64,000 nt of DNA from Micrasema longulum. Lineage: Eukaryota > Arthropoda > Insecta > Trichoptera > Brachycentridae. The stretch covers positions 868,001 through 932,000 of the forward strand of contig JAGVSM010003414.1 in NCBI GenBank assembly GCA_022494885.1, read 5' to 3'. The notes under the pieces were generated by a model. It saw only the letters and a list, made by a program, of their open reading frames with translations, had not been told where the DNA came from and searched no databases. Made by a program: the position numbers and the translations under genes. Shown piece after piece: positions 45,401 through 57,400 of this stretch. Numbering within the stretch: position 1 is the stretch's first letter; each line of letters begins with the position of its first letter.

Positions 45401-48400
45401 GAGATGTGGTCCTGCAGTGCGAGAAATTACCTTAAGAGATCACATGTTATCGATTGAATCGGCATTCACTTTGTGTAATAACATGATTAAATATGTAATT
45501 GATAAAACATTTTGTTCTTAGACCACTTGAGTTTATTTTAAAGCAATCTTAGTTTATGAAAAATCTATGTAATGACAGAGGTGTGAGGAGCTAATAAAGT
45601 AACACCTGTAGATGGAAGGATCTGTGCTTTCCGAAACCAGTAGTGTTTTAAAATAAACTCAAGCGGTCTAGGAACAAAGTGTTTTTATGAATTATGTATT
45701 TAAGAGATCACATTACAAATCGTGAAGTTCTAGACAAAATTGGTGAAGATCGACACTTGATCAACAAGGTGTACCAATTGGATTGATCACTTTGTGCTAC
45801 CAACATCTTTTGCATACTGTTTGAGAAAGAACGAACCAAAAAACCATGGGGAGGGACCCTACTGCGAGTACCTTGACCATATTCAAAGAGATGAGAAGTA
45901 TCAGAGCAGATAAGGGAAATAATTATTTTTATTTTATTTTATTCATTTATTACAAAAGTACATATAAGCCGGCATACTGATAAAACCCTCTAAATGACAA
46001 AATTTTAGAAAACATGTTAAAAATGCAGTTATATGTTTTTTTCGAGCTTTATCAACTGATGAAATCCTCTGAGGTTTAGTTTCAAAGTAAGCATGTATAA
46101 ACACCCACTAATAGTTTTTTTTTTTTTTTTAATGTATCCTTCCAAATATAATAGCCCACTGCACCAATTGTTTGCACGCCAAAATTCCCTATCCATGTAA
46201 TTGCGAGCTTATGACTTAAGAAAAGGAATATAGGTATTTAAGTGTTTATATTGATAATAATTTCAAATGGGATTGCCAAATTTTTAAAACTTGTAACAGA
46301 CTACGATTTCTCGTTACCACTTTTCATAAATTACCTTTTATATTGCCAAAATGTTCACTAAGGATTGTCTATTTTTCCCTGGTTTAGTCTAGAATAAGGT
46401 ATGGCATAAAATCATGGGGCCATTCAACCAGAACCAATATAAAAATGATGCAGGATTTTCAGTATGCCATTATTAAGATAATTTTACCACTAGAATTATT
46501 CAATCAGAGAGATAACAAAAGACTCCTTTACAAATCACTTAAAATTCTGCCAGTTCAAGGGATTTTGTGATTCTGCATCATTTTAGAGCAGTATAATTCT
46601 AATGTTTATAAAATTTATCAAAATCGTAATCACAACACTCTGATGGTTTAGTGATCCCTAAAATTAGTAATAAATATGGCAGTAGAACATTGAATTATAT
46701 TGTACCTTACATTTTTTATTTTATTCCTACTGACCTTAGATTTAATAATATATGTAATAATAATAAAATTAGAAATTGGCTTCTTAATCAAAAGTTTTTA
46801 TATTAATGTTCTATAAATAATGTGTTCAAATTTGATTTACATGTAAATATATTTTTTTACGATATATTTGTTTTTCCTTTTTTTTTATTAAGCAGATACA
46901 GTCTAACTACTGCTCCTTACGTTGACTGTAATTGTTTATGTAAAGATATTTATTTTTAAGGAGGATTAATTTTTATATGGGTAAACTTCACCAACAAGCC
47001 ACAAAATGTGGCTTGGCGAGGTTTTTCTATTTATTATGTATATTTCTTTTTTATGTATCTTAATTTTTATTCATGTGTACTATTTCAATTAAGTAAATCA
47101 AATAATCAAAAAAATGTTTTCTGGTGAAAACCATTAATTTCATTTATCACTCCATGATACCGAAATCCTTGTTTGGAGTTAGGATATAACACATAATAGA
47201 AGGTAGAATCATACATACTATTAAAAAACAATAAAACTCAGAGTTGCCCTGCAAAATAGTGTACATTTACTTTTAGTTTTTTATTTCTAATTTACTGTAT
47301 TGTATTTTTTTTTTTACTTAGTTGTATAAAATGTATTTTTATTAATACAATATGACACTTTTCATAAAAAATCTTATTCATATTAACTTATCAGTTTTTT
47401 AGTTTTTCTACTGACATTTTCTGGAAGAGAAGATGTTTTTAGCTTCCATGAGACTATTTGTCAACTCGTGGAATACATTTGAGCCTTTATAAAATTGAAA
47501 ATGTTGAGTTGAGTGAGTTGTGAGTAAAAAAAATAATACATGTGTTTATACTATGTGCAATAAGTCTTACTTATTTAATAATACATAGTATCCTTTATAA
47601 ATATTTCTGCATCAAAGCCAAGCATGTGATTATTATTTTAGCTTTGTAAATATTGTTTATTTGATCAAATGTTGACAGGGTGAAAGACTACATTGAAAAT
47701 ATTTCTTAAATAACTACACACATTTACAAACTGTTTCATATACTTATACGTATTACGGTCCATACACATTAAATATTGTTAAAATAAAAAAAAATGTATT
47801 GGAAAATTTCATATAGGTTTGTGTAACAGATGGAAAAACATGAAATAAATGTGCATGTTTAAACATAAACAGTTCACTTAAACCAGCCAATGATACGCAA
47901 TACTAAATGTGAACAATTCCATATCGTCATCATGCTGGTAATATCTGTTAAGTAGTATTGTAAAAATTGTTAAGGAGATCAATAAAATAATGTACCTTTT
48001 AATGATGGACTTTTTTATTTGTCGGCCTCGTAGTGTAATGGTCAGCGCGTTTACCATCCATGCGAGAGGTCTCGGGTTCGATTCCCCATATGGTTGATAT
48101 TAAATATTTATTTGAAAGGGTGTTTTTACACCGAAATATTTCATAGTCCCTGGACTGGTACCTGAAGCGTAAGACTGATCATCTAACCTTCATGTAACAA
48201 AAAAAATATCAAGATATGCTACAATTCAGTGCCGTTTAGTGCGGAAAGGGAATGATGATGATGATGATGATGATGATGGTGTTGTTTTTATTAGTAACAA
48301 AAAGGAAAAATATGTAACTTTATTTTTTAAAAATATTTAAGTATATTTTGTTGAAACAAAATTGTGTCATCTTAATAAGAAGTCAAAAATACTTTTAAGA

Positions 48401-51400
48401 AAGAAAAATCACCTAACAGAACATCGTCGCAACGATGATATTTACTTCTCAAAAAAAATATCCCTTTCTCTTAATAATTAATAAATATTTTTTTAAAGAT
48501 CTATACACTCTTTTACTTCTATGGACTGAGCACTAACTCTGTGGTTTTCAACCACAAATAGGTAAATATTTGTACAGCTTAGTTTTAAGCCACTGACTAG
48601 GTTAAACTTAAACCACCGGTGATTTTAAACATAGAAGATTATTTTCTAGTAAACATATTTTTCAATATCTACACCACAACATGCTGATTATATTTTGAAA
48701 GAAAATATAAAATTTATCCACACCTTATGGTGCATAGTGTTAATAATTTGATATTTTAATTTGTTATCTCATTCAAAACAATATTTTATCAAATTTTGTA
48801 CCACTAAAACACAGAAACTATATTATATGGCGGGTGTATGATTTTAAATGTGCGCCATTTTTTCTGTCTTGCGTCTGACACTGCTGTACCATGTGAAAAA
48901 AAGTATACTGAAAATAAACAATGGTAGATAGATTTTCTAGTATAAAAATCATTTTGGGATTTAACAAAAAAAAAAGAGATTTATTGTACCTTAATTTTAT
49001 TAAAATATAAAACATGGCAACAAAATACTATATACTAATAAATCGTAACAAAGATTATTCACTTCCATCCTTCCCTTGCACACACCTCTTTGCTCCTAGT
49101 AAGTAAATGAGCAATGTAGGGGATTCCAAAAATGAACAGTATGTTAAAAAAATGATTTTAATTCATTTTTATATTGTGTTATTTTGAAACCGCGTAAAAG
49201 AGGTTCTGGTGTATTTATCATCGAAACAGATATTAATGAATGAATTTGTAATAAAAATGCCTTATTTTGATCAAAGCAATAAGGATAATATGATAAAATT
49301 AATGGATGTACTTTTTTCTAGAAGGCGGTAGCAGTAAAAGAAGTAGTCTGCAGAGCCGCGGAAGCACCTCTAGTCTACTTGAACAAAGAAGTATTACACC
49401 CCGATCTCAACCCCCCACCCCAAGGTTATTTTGTTTATAATTTATAGAAAATTATGTTTTTTTATTTATTAAATCGACTATACTTTTGTGATAATAGATT
49501 TCTCTGGATTGTGTGTAGTTTGCCTAACTAGGTACAACCTGTTTAAAGGCAGACATTTTTATATGCAGTGCAAAATAATAAGAAAACATGACTAGTTGCT
49601 AGTGTATTTATAATACAAGTTTATCATTCTATTATTTATCAATATGTTTTACGTCTTCTCTCTACCCAAACCCACTATTTTTTTACAATTTTTTTCAATT
49701 GAATCCAGGGATCACGGTTTTACAATGTTTGGGAAATAAATTTAATACATTTGGTCCCAAAAACCCTAAAATTTCTTTGCCCGAATTCGGAGTTTGCGGA
49801 TGACCTCATAACCAAGTTTGATTTCTGGTAGTGTGGGAGTGTTCTTTTTCTCTTGTTCTCGCGGTATTATATGAGATTTTTCTATTTATAAAAAAAAAAA
49901 CTTTAATTGATTCTTCTATAATGGTGCTAAATGTCGCTTAGGGACTTTTTCCTTTCCATCGTCAATGTAAAACATTCAGGCTTTGTGAACTTTGTAAGTA
50001 CCGGTTTTTCATTGCAATTTGGGTTTGGGGATTCTTGTTTTTCAAATTTTTTAAATGTTTGTATGCTTACACTGGTCAATGCGTAATAAACATTACGAGT
50101 GGGGGGTGCCACTTCTAGAGCAGATCAGTTAAAAACTAACCCTTGAATTATAAACACATCTATTAAAAAGGGGAACACTAGTATAAATGTTGAACTACTG
50201 GGTGTTCATTTAGATTCAGACATTTATCTTCATTCTCAGGTCAATAAAACGGTAAGTGCTGGTTTCTTCCATCTCCGACAGATCAAATATGTGTAGAGAA
50301 ATATTCCTATAGACGCAACTAAAGCCATTGTAAATGCTTATTTTATTATTTTATTTTATTCAGAAAACATACAGTCATACAAAATAAGTATTAAAAACAG
50401 CAATTTTTTAACACATTGTCGTCGGGACACGGCATTTGCCGTTTTTCGCGGACTGTCGGTCAACCGCGGGACACGGCAAATGCCGTTTTTGTCGACTGTC
50501 GGTTGTTGGCGGGAAACGGCATTAAACGGGTTTGTTATCAGCGTGAAATAAAACGCCTTGAAGGGTGATTTGCTACCTGGGGTGCTAGGCGACAGTCTGT
50601 CGACGTTATTTGAGATGCCTTGTCCGGATTGGCTAGTGTGCCACTTGTAAAGGCGTCGCCAGAAATTTAGAGTTTTATGCGATCTCAATCTCCAGTTTAG
50701 TTTGAGTCATTTCACGGATTGGACTATTTTTCATACCGCTCGCACTGTTTTGTTTACTGTTTGGTATTTTCTTGTTTGAATATATTAGCATTGTATAGGA
50801 CGTTACCCCTACAAAAATGTCTTTACAAGCCAATGATAGTGACGATGAAGTGTATGCCGACAATTTATCCAATTGTTCATGGAATGATGACATTGAAGAG
50901 TTGTCAGACAAAGAACCGAGTGATGATGAACAAATACCAAGACCTAGAACGTTTCACCGTCGCACTATTGAAAGTGATTCTGATTCGGAGACGAGCTCAG
51001 ATGAGGATGTGGACGAGTGGTCATCGTTTGATAATCCTCCAGTTCTGGAATCGTTTTTAGGCCGCCGCGGTTTGAATTCAAATGTCCATTGTCCTCAAAC
51101 TGTAAGTGATGCGATAGAGTTATTTATCGGTGATGATTTGTTTGAATATTTTATAAACGAATCTAATAGATATTACCACCAAAACTCACATAATTACAAA
51201 TTATATAAAAAATCGGGAAAGTGGAAAAATATTACTTTGAAAGAAATGAAAAAGTTTTTGGGGCTGATTATTTTGATGGGACAAGTTCGAAAGGATATAA
51301 GGGACGAGTACTGGTCTACTGAACCAACAACCGAAACTCCTTATTTTGCTAAAACGATGTCCAGAGACCGGTTTCGGCAGATATGGAAAGCGTGGCATTT

Positions 51401-54400
51401 TTCTAACAATGAAGAAATCATAGATAGTTCCGACCGATTATGCAAAGTAAAACCAATTATTGACCACTTTTTACCTAAATTTATTTATTTTTGATGATCA
51501 AATGTCAAATATGATTTCTTTGAAAATTTCGATCGAAAATATTATTTGGTTTAGAAATTGTGTCAATTTTAAGAAAGCGATATATATTTGCGCTAATCGC
51601 GAAAAACACCCGCTATAGGCTAGAGTCTATTGTTCGAAGCGCCCGACTACAATGTGTTAACATAAAAAGACCAATTAAGTTTTCATAAATAAAAAAGATA
51701 TAAACATTAAATGTGACAAAAAAATAAAAAATAAATAAGAATTTTAAGTGAGAAAAGAATAATTGTTGACATTTGCGTTTTCCATGGAGGTAATAAATTA
51801 AAATAAATAAAAATACTGAATGTACACTCCGAGCCATCCACGCACACACATGAACGCACATATAAAACATACACAAACATATACATTACATGCAGCACAT
51901 ATACATAGCATAAACCACTCAAGATGCACATTCAGCAACTATCCCAAATAATCAACCCCATGAAGAAATTTTCTGTACAAATGCAACGTGCAGTTGAAAA
52001 TGTCTACATCATTACTGAGTCCGTTATAATTTCTACAGGTACGTCTAATGAATGAATTCGAGGTATAATTATTTTTACAAGTTAATACATAAAAAAGGGA
52101 ATTTAATCTAGTATAGCGAAGAGGACAACGGAAACCAATATTTTGTAAAAGATACGGCGAATCAAATATATTATTGAGAATTTTGAAAAGAAAAATTAAA
52201 TCATATATAATGTCGTTTCATGTCTAGATTACTGTAATGGAATATACGCAAATCTCCCAAAATATCAAACTAATAAACTTCAATCTGTTTTCAATAGCAG
52301 CAAGGTTATTACGGTTATTCTCACATCTCACAACATCTTCGAGATTTGCACTGGTTAAAAACTACATAGAGAATAAAATACAAGCTTTGCTGGACAGTAT
52401 TCAAATCCCTTCATGAAATGGCTCGAAGATACCTATCGGACCTTTGTATTAGGGAAAATACAGGTCAAAGAAAATCTACTCTTTGGTCAGCATTTGATTC
52501 AGGAAGAGGAAAATTTGTCGAAATCTGGCGCTCCCCAAACACTACATTTGGAGATCGTGCTTTTGCCGTTGCCGGCCCCTCTGCCTGGAACCAATTGACT
52601 TCAAACTTACGAATCATCGACAGTCCCAGTCAGTTCAGATCCCAACTAAAATCTCACTTCTTTAGATTATCATACCCTCAATTTTAAATCAGAAAATATA
52701 ATGTCACTTTAGTTTAGTTAGAATGTAAGTTTAAGTATACAATTGTAAAGCGCCCTTGAGGAGATTTTTCACAAAAATGGCACTATATAAATCAGCCAAA
52801 TATTATTATAATTTCCCTTAAAAGTTTTTTTATTATCTTTGAGAATTATATGTATATGATATTTATTAGTTACAATATATGCAATAGCGATTGTATTAAA
52901 AAATAAACTTTTCTGGTATAACGAGTAATGCTATGAGCAAATTTAGTAGGTCCCATCTTCCTCGTAATAACCGAGTATTGTAAATCTCATACCATTCCAT
53001 TGCAGATCTCAGGCTGCCACGCCCCACAAGTATAAGAAGGGAGACGTGGTGTCCACTCAGTCGGGAGTACGCAAGAAGTTTAACGGCAAGCAGTGGAGGC
53101 GGCTCTGCTCGCGAGAGGGATGCTGTAAGGAGAGCCAACGAAAGGGTTACTGTTCCCGTCACCTTTCTCTGAGGGCGCCTCGTAACACCAACACGCCCTT
53201 GGCCGGAAACTCACACACGCCACACCACAGGTATTAAATATCTATAGTTCCACTATCTTACAGTCAATACTGTGGTGCCCATATCTTGAAATTATCCTAA
53301 TTTGCGGGTGCTGTACCTACTTGTACATCAGATAAATGTTAACATATGCCGCATTTTTACTACCGCATTTTGGTGCCCTGTGCACTACCGGGTGCAGATA
53401 GGTAAGTGATGAATATGATAGACTGGCATTTTATCAGTTAGACTGATCATCTTGGCTTCTAAAAATTATTAAAAAATATTGAACCGGGTTGTGGTCCCAT
53501 GGCTAGTGTCGCGGACTCACGCTTACTACAACTTGGTTTCCATTTTCTTATAGTGAGTTATTTACAACTCGTTGAAAATGGCCTCCAAAATTGAAATATT
53601 TGAGTAATATAAGAAAGCAAATATTTCTTTTAAAAAAATAAATATTTTGACCTTGACAGTATTTTTTAAGTAAAAAAACCCTTAACACATAAATTTAGAT
53701 TTTGTGATATTTTGTATTGAATTTTTTTAGCTGTATATTGAAATGAGATCTTTTTTTATAAATTGATTTTCAAAATGAATATTAAAAGTATCTACTGGAA
53801 AAAGAAAAAACCGATCGAGATACGCTGAAATTAGTTTTGCAATGCAATGTCTTATAATGTCAGAAAGTGGCATAATAATCGATATCTTTGTATACAAATA
53901 TGTACTGGATTAAAGCCTCAATTTTGTATCTAGAAGCAGTAGCAAGTCATTGTCTTCTTCTGGCGGCCCCATGGATGGAGAAGATACTTCCAGGGACTCG
54001 GAAACCACATCCCCTCACTATAGCAGAGTAGCTGGAAGATTTGATCCTGACGAAACTGAAGCTGCTAATATGCTCGGTGAGTTTTATATACATCACTGTT
54101 TAGGTTACTGATTAATTGGACATTCTTTAATATGTTTCTTCGAAGAATGTAGACAGTTGCCTTGATTTTCATCAATCAGGTTGAAACCTTAACCTCCTAA
54201 CGCTAAGGAGTTCTAAATCAAAGAGAGAGCTACCTTCAGCTCCTTGCTGGCGGTCGCTGATGCCTGTGGCCCCGCCCACCCTTGCGCCATGCCATAATCT
54301 TGAACCAGAATGGAGGAAAGATGGAATATCCCTAACAGATATTCATATTGTATTTAAAAGTAGTTGTCACGAACCATTGTTCTTAGACTTTGCAACAATG

Positions 54401-57400
54401 GTGATTGGACTCATGAAGATAATAAACCAAAATCAGTGATCAAACATCCCAATTCCAAGATACCTTAGAACCTTAGCTTTGTACGTGACACATGACATTG
54501 GCAAAAGCATACAATTTATTATGCAACGCCATTTTATTTTTTTAAAAAAAGGCTACTGAACTAAATAAAAATCAAAACATATATAAAAAATAAAAAAACT
54601 CTTGCGTCATGTGACTGGCACAGTAGTTACATCTAGGGAGTAGTTAGTGTCGCTATTTTACTACACTCTCTTGTTTAAAAAAAAATAATGAAGTCGTGTT
54701 TTATATGTTAATTATATGGTGTATTTTTACAAATTACGAAAAATGGATTATTTAACAGTATATTATGTATGTGTTCAATTTTTGTTTTTAAATACATGTA
54801 TTTTAAAATATGACGTCTTTTGGTTAATGTAACACGACGTTACTGCACCGTTTCAAGAGGAATTTTTTAGCACAGCTTTTTAAGAGGTAACTTCACTTAC
54901 AATGAACTCAATTGTTGAACCCGTTGTAAATTTGAATCGGGTTGCGGTCCTCCGGCTAGTGTCGTAGACTCACAGATCTTGAAAAAAGATATTAAATTGA
55001 AATAAGTCCACCTCGCAGTGTAGTGGTTGGCACATTCGCCTACCACGCTTGATGTTCTAGGTTCGATTTCTGGCAAGGTGTACACGAAATATTGTTTATT
55101 TTAGGTGGTTGTACACTGCGATCGGGTTGTGGTCCCGCGACTAGTGTTGCGGACTCACGGATCAGATGTTCGCACTCCGCTCTACCAAAACTTGGCTCCC
55201 ATTTTCTATTAGTGAGTTATTTACAACTCGTTGAAAATGCCCCCAAAATTGAAATATTTTGGTAAAACATAAGAACGCAAATATATCTTAAAGATAATAA
55301 AATGTACATTTTGTTGTAGTATCCCTGGGCAGTTCTCGATCTGGCACGCCGGGCTTTTCTCCACCGGGGCCCGTAGGCGGTGGGGGCGGGGGCAGTGGCG
55401 CGGGAGGCGGCGGGAGCGCCAGTGGAGGTGCACACCTCTTCGTGCCCATCAGCAGCCCCCCGCCCCAGCCCCCTCCCACCCAGAACCACAAAACCCGATA
55501 TACCCACCAGCAACTAATACGGTGAGACTAATTGAATATTAGAGAATTCGCGGTCTGACTTTTCTTCAAACTTATGATACAAGAGTGATGATTTCTTTAC
55601 ATACTATAGATATCAGTGGCGTGTCCCTATCATTTGTATTTTTTTTTTTATGTTGATACATTGTCTTTTATAGCCATCTAAAAACCCTTCATTTTATCTG
55701 CCATTTTTGGACGGTAGACAGATATGATAACCATTTATTAAAAAAACAAAACAACTCTTTTTAAAAAATAAGTCAAAAGTGGTTTAGCTTTTGGGTGCAG
55801 AAAACGAGAATACAAGACCTCGATTTTATAGATTGATGTTTATGTATTAATTTTTATTTTTGGTATTCTTTGAATATATGCACGCTTCCATTTTCCATTA
55901 TGTTGTATCCCAACTCAACACAGGGCTCCTGGCCTCATAGAGTTAGAGATACGTTATTATTGTTTTGAAATACGTAAAAAAAAAAAAAAATTCAGAGATG
56001 CTTCAATGAACCATATTTCACTGGAAAATGAAATTCTTGCACTGCGCAACAATATATTTCTGAAAGCAACGTCAGGCTCTGGTTTAGATAACTGGACATT
56101 GATGTCCAAAGAAGAATATCCAAATTTTAAATAATGTTCCGAAGATTGCACTCGTGCTTTGGTCCAGCATATTTATGTGAATGGTTCACCGTTCTCGCTT
56201 GATATACGCTCATATGTTGGATTCGTATGAGAGATACTAATCTGACTTTGCTAACCTAGTGAAATCTAATTTACCTGATTGTATTGCATGCGTAATAAAA
56301 AAATATTTTTTAACTAAATGTATGGCAAAGTTTATGATGAAACTGATTAAATAATTGGTAGATCGCATGACAGTGAAAAGTGAAAACATTCACTTCACTT
56401 CACTCGACAGTGAAAAGAATATCTGGGGTCTGATCAAGTTGGCCAACCGTCAACTAGAGTAACTATTTTCCTGTGTAGCTTCATCCATAGGTGTCATAGA
56501 GAATCCAAATATTGACTCAATTCGGGAATACGAGTGTCAATTTCATTAGAATCATAAAAATCCACTCTAAATATTCAATTTGTTTTCAATGTTATTCTCA
56601 ATTTGTGAAAATACCCTATTGGTGACAATGTTATTTATACTGTCTATTGATTCAGCGTTACCTTTGTGGAATGACATTTTAAATATCACAGTAATAAAAA
56701 TCACTTTGTATTTTTTCACATACATATGGATAGATACACAGTAATATCCATCATCAGGTGAAAATATAAATTATACCCTTCTTATCACTCACATAAAATT
56801 TAACTTTTACACAAGGCATAGTTATAAATAATTTGGAAAATATAGAAATCCAAATGAATTTAAACTCTTTAAATGTTTTGTTTATAACTCATCCCTACTT
56901 TCAATACTCCCTACTACTACTACTACTTCTACTTCCATCACGTCATTTCTCCGTCTCTACCTCTGTAGGCAGAGAGAGTGGACCGCCACACTCGTCTATC
57001 CTGGTATACATTCCTAGTTTCTTCCACATTCATACGTCTTGTCATACATACCCTTGGGTTCTGTCTGCTTTTGACATGACCAGACTTAAGATTTTGGTTT
57101 ATCTGATCATGCCACGTCTTCCTTGGTCATCCTCGTATCACATTACCGTTCATTTTCACCATAGATACTTGTTTTACCATTCTTTCATCGTCCATTCGTT
57201 CTACATGACTAAACCATCTCCCAGTACTCCCAATAAGCTAAAAACCCAACCCTGCACTTAACCCCTTCCACCCATTGCTTTGCCCACTTCTATCGGTGCC
57301 TTATCACTTTCTCTGTATATTTTAGTTTTGTCTATATTTCCAACCGATGGATGGGTGGAAAAATACTAAATAGTTTTTAATATTTATAATGTTATTTTAT

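Larger units (their letters stand above)
50341..52217 (-). mobile_element. Insertion in the LINE, hosting a piggyBac
   Basis: Starts with a (TTTTA)n tract at 50341, which could be the poly(A) tail of a minus-strand retroelement. Without the piggyBac it is about 0.6 kb and shows no recognisable protein. Its limits come only from where the flanking LINE match stops and restarts; no target duplication was found. Confidence 0.45.

Noticed and set aside
48021..48095. tRNA gene
   Set aside because: A and B boxes are present, but there is no acceptor stem, and the same head plus body recurs elsewhere, so it is a SINE.
55217..55513. Minus-strand frames rich in P, R and A
   Set aside because: They are shadows of the glycine/proline-rich cic exon G.
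55614..55626. CAGTGGCGTGTCC as a complete hAT element
   Set aside because: No matching right end or 8-bp duplication was found in the following kilobases.
56833..57261. Open frame of 142 codons on the + strand
   Set aside because: The opposite strand carries a recognisable LINE tail; the + strand frame has no family resemblance and starts in AT-rich DNA.
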